Assembly (NCBI RefSeq): GCF_000003605.2
Contig: NW_003157240.1
Coordinates: forward strand, 59,567 to 70,631
Direction of reading: 5' to 3'
Source of the DNA: Saccoglossus kowalevskii
Lineage: Eukaryota; Hemichordata; Enteropneusta; Harrimaniidae
DNA length: 11,065 nucleotides
A program made the translations under genes and the position numbers. The notes under the pieces are model-generated. The model was given only the letters and a program-made list of their open reading frames with translations, did no database searches and had not been told where the DNA came from. Below are positions 8,140-11,065 of this stretch, piece by piece (position 1 is the first letter of the stretch; each line of letters opens with the position of its first letter).

Positions 8140-8291
8140 GCAAATATCTGCGGGAACTAATAAATATCTATGGCAAGATATATTTTGTGATTGTTTCACC
8201 GCACGAAGTAAGTGTTTCCCATTCCCGTGTATCATTATGGTAAAAATTGTTGAATCATGTACCCATTCTAACACTGAGTTTTAGTCCATAG

Positions 8292-8325
8292 TGATATTAT
8301 TTATAATCTGATATTATTTATAATC
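8292..8325. repeat. 17-bp exact tandem duplication
   Basis: TGATATTATTTATAATC occurs twice head to tail at 8292-8308 and 8309-8325. Otherwise 8140-8430 holds nothing I can identify. Confidence 0.95.
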
Positions 8326-8902
8326 TCTTAATAGTCACAGATCAGACATTTCATTGTGTGAATGCATTACATTTCCAACTTGTCGAAACCTTAACAATAA
8401 AGTTGTTTCGTATTTGGCTATTTGAATATAGATTTGGTTATGTCTGGTTTAATCAAGGGTGGGGGACTCTGATATATTCTTGTACAAATTTTGTGAACGG
8501 GTCAAAGATATTGGAATTACAGATTGGTATATAGACCTTTGTTCTGGCGAAAAAACGCAGTATTATAGGCAATACAAAACAAATTTTGGGATTGAAAACT
8601 GTGTCATTGCCACAATTAAAATTGCGCAGAGCAATAGCAAGATTAAGATGTGCGTGATATCCCTAGGGAGGGCCGTATTTGTCATTTCTGCCTGCAAGAA
8701 ATTGATGATGAATATCATTTTTTACTAAAATGCACTGCGTGGGACGCATTCAGGAAAAAGTATCTCCCAAATGAGACACAACCCCTAAATTTGAATACTC
8801 TAGTACAACTATTAAGTTCCTCTAAAAGCCAAATCATTAACTCGTTAGCTCTATAAATGTTTTTTTAATCAAAGATCAAATGAGAATAACATAATAAGCT
8901 TG

Positions 8903-8906
<4 letters not shown>

Positions 8907-8950
<44 letters not shown>
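8907..8950. repeat. (TA)22 microsatellite
   Basis: An uninterrupted run of 22 TA units lies inside the 3' untranslated part of the LINE remnant. Confidence 0.97.
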
Positions 8951-8954
<4 letters not shown>

Positions 8955-9073
8955 CCCCATCACATTATTATATAGTGCTTATATTATCCATTGACGCCCT
9001 TTTCATCTATATTTTCATACATATTTTGTAATATATATTGATATTTTGTCAATAATTAATTCGTATGATTGTA

Positions 9074-9089
9074 ATGGGCCGGAGGCCAT
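9074..9089 (+). other. Short GC-rich hairpin near LINE 3' end
   Basis: ATGGGCCGGAGGCCAT can fold with a six-pair stem (ATGG-CC with GGCCAT), one bulged G and a GGA loop. It stands out in an AT-rich region just before the A/T tail. LINE reverse transcriptases often recognise a 3' hairpin in their own RNA, so a template-recognition role in the parent element is reasonable inference. Confidence 0.5.
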
Positions 9090-9511
9090 TATACAATTAA
9101 TAAATTATTATAAATTATATACGATTACTGAAAACTATTACTGCAAAAGGTATGTACAGGAAAATAGTTCACTCAAAATTGTTGTACCCCGCGTGTTATT
9201 TGATTCTGATCTTATTAATTTGATAGTTGATAAGTGAATTCTCTAAGCCAGTCTATATATTTTCCTCATGAGGATGAAATTGATTTGAAAATCATTTGAA
9301 TTATAACACCTGACACCCCTATGATCAAAATGATTTGGTATGTATGCTGCGTAGTCGCTTATTTTGTGGCAGATTTTTTTGGAGACTAACAAGCTATTTG
9401 TCGCTTATTGAAAAGCGTCTTTAATGAGTTTGTTTTTTCCATAATGAGTATTGTATGTACTTTGTTGTTGGTGCGTAAGCAAATTTGGGTGCTACGTTAT
9501 AACACTTTACT

Positions 9512-9655
9512 ATGGATTCTCACCAGTTGGTAGCACGACATCAACAGAGAGAATGTATTGTCATGGCAACGGCACCATTACAATCTAAAACAGGAATAAG
9601 CTTAACAAATATATTTTTAAACCTAGAAGACAACGAACCATTTGACCAATCGTAA
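9512..9655 (+). CDS. Small 47-codon ORF or possible first exon, unrecognised
   Basis: The ATG at 9512 sits in a good start context (A at -3, G at +4) and opens 47 codons ending in TAA at 9653-9655. The predicted product starts MDSHQLVARHQQ, has a mixed hydrophilic composition with ISLTNIFLNL in the middle, and ends acidic (LEDNEPFDQS). It has no signal peptide or membrane segment and I recognise no family. The bases GTAAAT at 9652 could also be a splice donor, which would make this a first coding exon with a phase-2 intron; I found no matching acceptor exon on the plus strand. It may equally be a chance ORF. Confidence 0.25.
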   Translation: MDSHQLVARHQQRECIVMATAPLQSKTGISLTNIFLNLEDNEPFDQS

Positions 9656-10533
9656 ATTCTTCTTACATTTTAAACTAATTTAACCTGAGTGCTTCTGGAA
9701 CATTTTTGTCGGTATACCCAACAGCATGTTTGACAAAATTATTCTCTCAATTCATCACAAATTCACAGGCGTCCTATAGTTGCGGAAAATAACATTTCTG
9801 TAAGATAGGCATATATGGCATGCGATGTTTTAAAAAGATATATTCATGCATTCTCATACATGTACACGTAAAATCGTTCACTACCGGCGTTCTGAAAAAG
9901 CTTTTGGTGTACTGTACGATTACTCAATTTCACAATAAATTCAAACATGCTAATTAATTGTTGCATTTCACGAACCAATCAAATTCAGGTACGTTCAATA
10001 TAAAAAATGATATACTTAAAACTAACCATAATTTTACTAAACGCCACGTTCTTAGCAAATTTAAGCACTACAAATGTCGACCTTGGCGCCACAACACGAC
10101 AATGGTTACCTTATATAGCCATGTTTAGTGTGCCATAATTTGATTTGATGTCATCCAGTGAAGTACATTATAGTTTGTACCAGTAACAGATGCCACAATC
10201 CTCAATACTCGCAAAACTGAACTTAGATCTACGGTTATATTAATAGCACCAAAAGATGTGATTATTTACTTGAATCACGAATTACCTAAATGCGTTGTCA
10301 AAATTAAAATAATATTAGAATACAGGGGTACGTACGCGTTTTCGTCCAGTAAAATATCCAGAACTTCCTCCACACTGACCCCATGTTTCAATACGAAAAT
10401 TATACAAATACAAATGTGTTGACAGATGTTAGTTGGATAAACACGAAAACAAATAAAATATGCGCATAATCAATAAACATAATTCGTTTTGAAATGGTAA
10501 ATGGTGATGGAATACCCTATTTTTAAATAGGTA

Positions 10534-10549
10534 TGTAAACATGTAAACA
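10534..10549. promoter_or_regulatory. Two adjacent forkhead-type octamers
   Basis: TGTAAACA occurs twice in direct succession (10534-10541 and 10542-10549). Its reverse complement, TGTTTACA, contains the FOX family core TGTTTAC. Immediately to the left is a perfect inverted repeat, CCTATTT-tt-AAATAGG (10516-10531). No promoter is evident nearby, so function is unknown. Confidence 0.35.
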
Positions 10550-10601
10550 AAGTTTTGCAGGAATGTCATGTTGGTTTGTTCAACTGGTATCTGTTATCTT
10601 A

Positions 10602-10607
10602 TTTATT
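10602..10607 (-). terminator. Candidate poly(A) signal for the minus-strand exon
   Basis: TTTATT on the plus strand reads AATAAA on the minus strand, 164 bp beyond the minus-strand stop codon at 10771-10773. The distance suits a short 3' UTR, and T/G-containing sequence follows at about 10530-10555 on that strand. Confidence 0.35.
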
Positions 10608-10770
10608 TTTATACCACAATAAAATCAAACCTAAATTGTGTGAATGAAATTTACAATTAGTTTTAGATGGTAAGTATAAATAGTGTCAGTGAATCAAATT
10701 AACTATGACAATTAGGGTGAAATGGGTGGCAGCTACAACTTCAACATTAATTTAGCTTTTCGAATGATCT

Positions 10771-11010
10771 TCAGAGAAACAAGTCATGCCTAGATCGGAA
10801 AATATCAATGAGGATATATGGCATAGCACTACTAGTGCATGCACTACTAGTGCATGCATGCATACAGCTGACTGCAGACAAGTCAGACATATCTGACATG
10901 ATTGACTCATTATCGTCTCTATCACCAGGTGACTCGATTCGCCCTTTATCAAATACGTCACCATCTCCCGAACCCGGCAAATTGTCAGATACAGAAAACC
11001 TGACGAAATC
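10771..11010 (-). CDS. Probable terminal exon of an unrecognised minus-strand gene
   Basis: On the minus strand a strong acceptor (tctctctttcccctcctcag, plus coordinates 11011-11030) opens an 80-codon exon, counting the TGA stop, that is in frame from its first base and ends at TGA (10771-10773). The N-terminal two thirds is acidic and Ser-rich (DFVRFSVSDN, then GSGDGD, then DDNESIMSDMSDLS), like a disordered regulatory tail with casein-kinase-type sites. The rest is encoded by a 15-bp tandem palindromic repeat and gives a repetitive Cys-Thr-Ser-Ser-Ala stretch. A weaker alternative ends the exon at a GTATGC donor (10865-10860). The plus strand is also open here (10808-11014) with a Ser/Pro-rich product, but has no comparably good splice site. 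No family is recognised. The gene would run convergently towards the PIDD-like gene. Confidence 0.42.
   Translation of the reverse strand, partial: DFVRFSVSDNLPGSGDGDVFDKGRIESPGDRDDNESIMSDMSDLSAVSCMHACTSSACTSSAMPYILIDIFRSRHDLFL
10826..10864. repeat. 15-bp tandem palindromic repeat and GCAT run
   Basis: GCACTACTAGTGCAT occurs twice (10826-10840 and 10841-10855), followed by GCATGCAT. Across the junction, 10839-10855 forms a perfect inverted repeat: ATGCACTA, a central C, TAGTGCAT. Confidence 0.95.
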
Positions 11011-11065
11011 CTGAGGAGGGGAAAGAGAGAATGTAAAGTCTCCTGAAGGAGGTGGCTGAGAGTGA

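Larger units (their letters stand above)
8430..9115 (+). mobile_element. Decayed LINE (non-LTR retrotransposon) 3' remnant
   Basis: The DNA encodes the C-terminal end of a LINE reverse-transcriptase protein, split over three frames. First is FGYVWFNQG (from 8433), then after a one-base loss VGDSDIF... to YYRQYKTNFG (8459 to about 8600), then LRRAIARLRC (about 8622-8651) in another frame, and finally from 8650 PREGRICHFC onward to a TAA at 8854-8856. The last part has a zinc motif CX2CX8HX4C (codons at 8680, 8689, 8716 and 8731), which is characteristic of the C terminus of CR1/L2/Jockey-type LINE proteins common in invertebrate genomes. The 3' region carries a (TA)22 tract and, near the end, a short hairpin followed by an A/T-rich tail near 9090-9115. 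Several frameshifts and the lack of the catalytic domains show that it is a truncated, dead copy. Confidence 0.75.
9116..10580. other. Intergenic DNA with no firm gene
   Basis: Apart from the small ORF at 9512-9655 I find nothing firm. Visible details are a perfect 12-bp palindrome TCCTCATGAGGA at 9263-9274, a minus-strand stretch open for about 65 codons around 10275-10480 with a coding-like patch at 10335-10391, a hairpin at 10516-10531, and two adjacent TGTAAACA octamers at 10534-10549. Confidence 0.5.

Noticed and set aside
8065-8274. 69-codon minus-strand ORF
   Set aside because: It overlaps the end of the dispersed repeat and has no splice, start-context or domain support.
9046-9237. 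63-codon plus-strand ORF
   Set aside because: Its first third is the LINE 3' untranslated end including the hairpin, and the rest is AT-rich with no recognisable features.
9255-9285. CTCATGAGGATGAAAT as a possible hammerhead ribozyme core
   Set aside because: The required CTGATGA core is not present and the flanking stems do not form; only the 12-bp palindrome is real.
10752-10964. 70-codon minus-strand ORF in a second frame
   Set aside because: It overlaps the better-supported minus-strand frame, lacks the frame continuity with the acceptor, and its His/Val/Leu repeats come from the palindromic 15-mer.
1-11065. tRNA, rRNA, CRISPR array, bacterial operon or promoter signals
   Set aside because: Nothing of the sort is visible; the window has eukaryotic spliced gene structure.

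Overview
The window looks like genomic DNA of an invertebrate animal, probably marine. It is AT-rich and has short introns bounded by GT...AG with consistent phases, (TA)n microsatellites, a decayed LINE-type retrotransposon and other dispersed repeats. There is no bacterial gene layout. I cannot name the phylum from the sequence; a lophotrochozoan or invertebrate deuterostome would fit.

The main content is the 3' part of one plus-strand gene, seven exons between 315 and 6599. Joined, the exons keep one reading frame with every intron phase matching. They give at least 1,359 residues and a stop codon, and the 5' end lies outside the window. In order, the protein has a coiled-coil region of about 790 residues in one 2.37 kb exon, a ZU5-like domain, a second ZU5-like domain with a lysine-rich insertion, a UPA domain, a short linker and a C-terminal Death domain. 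ZU5-ZU5-UPA-Death is the core of PIDD1 (and of ankyrins), and the UPA and Death parts read most like PIDD1. In vertebrate PIDD1 leucine-rich repeats precede this core; here a long coiled coil does. The two His-Phe-Ser self-cleavage sites of PIDD1 appear to be absent. My reading, as inference, is a non-processed, oligomerising Death-domain scaffold.

Region by region: 1-314 is upstream intron; 315-6599 is the gene; 4721-5488 is an intron with a (TA)n tract on the splice donor and three 40-bp tandem repeats carrying CACGTG; 5538-6330 is an intron with a 72-bp direct repeat and one copy of a roughly 420-bp dispersed repeat. About 6600-7540 is probable 3' UTR with candidate poly(A) signals. A second copy of the dispersed repeat lies at 7710-8139, so two copies bracket the Death-domain exon. 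About 8430-9115 is a frameshifted 3' remnant of a LINE, with a CX2CX8HX4C zinc motif, a (TA)22 tract and a 3' hairpin. About 9116-10580 is mostly featureless, apart from a 47-codon ORF at 9512-9655. The right edge (10771-11010) probably holds a minus-strand terminal exon of an unrecognised second gene that would converge on the PIDD-like gene.
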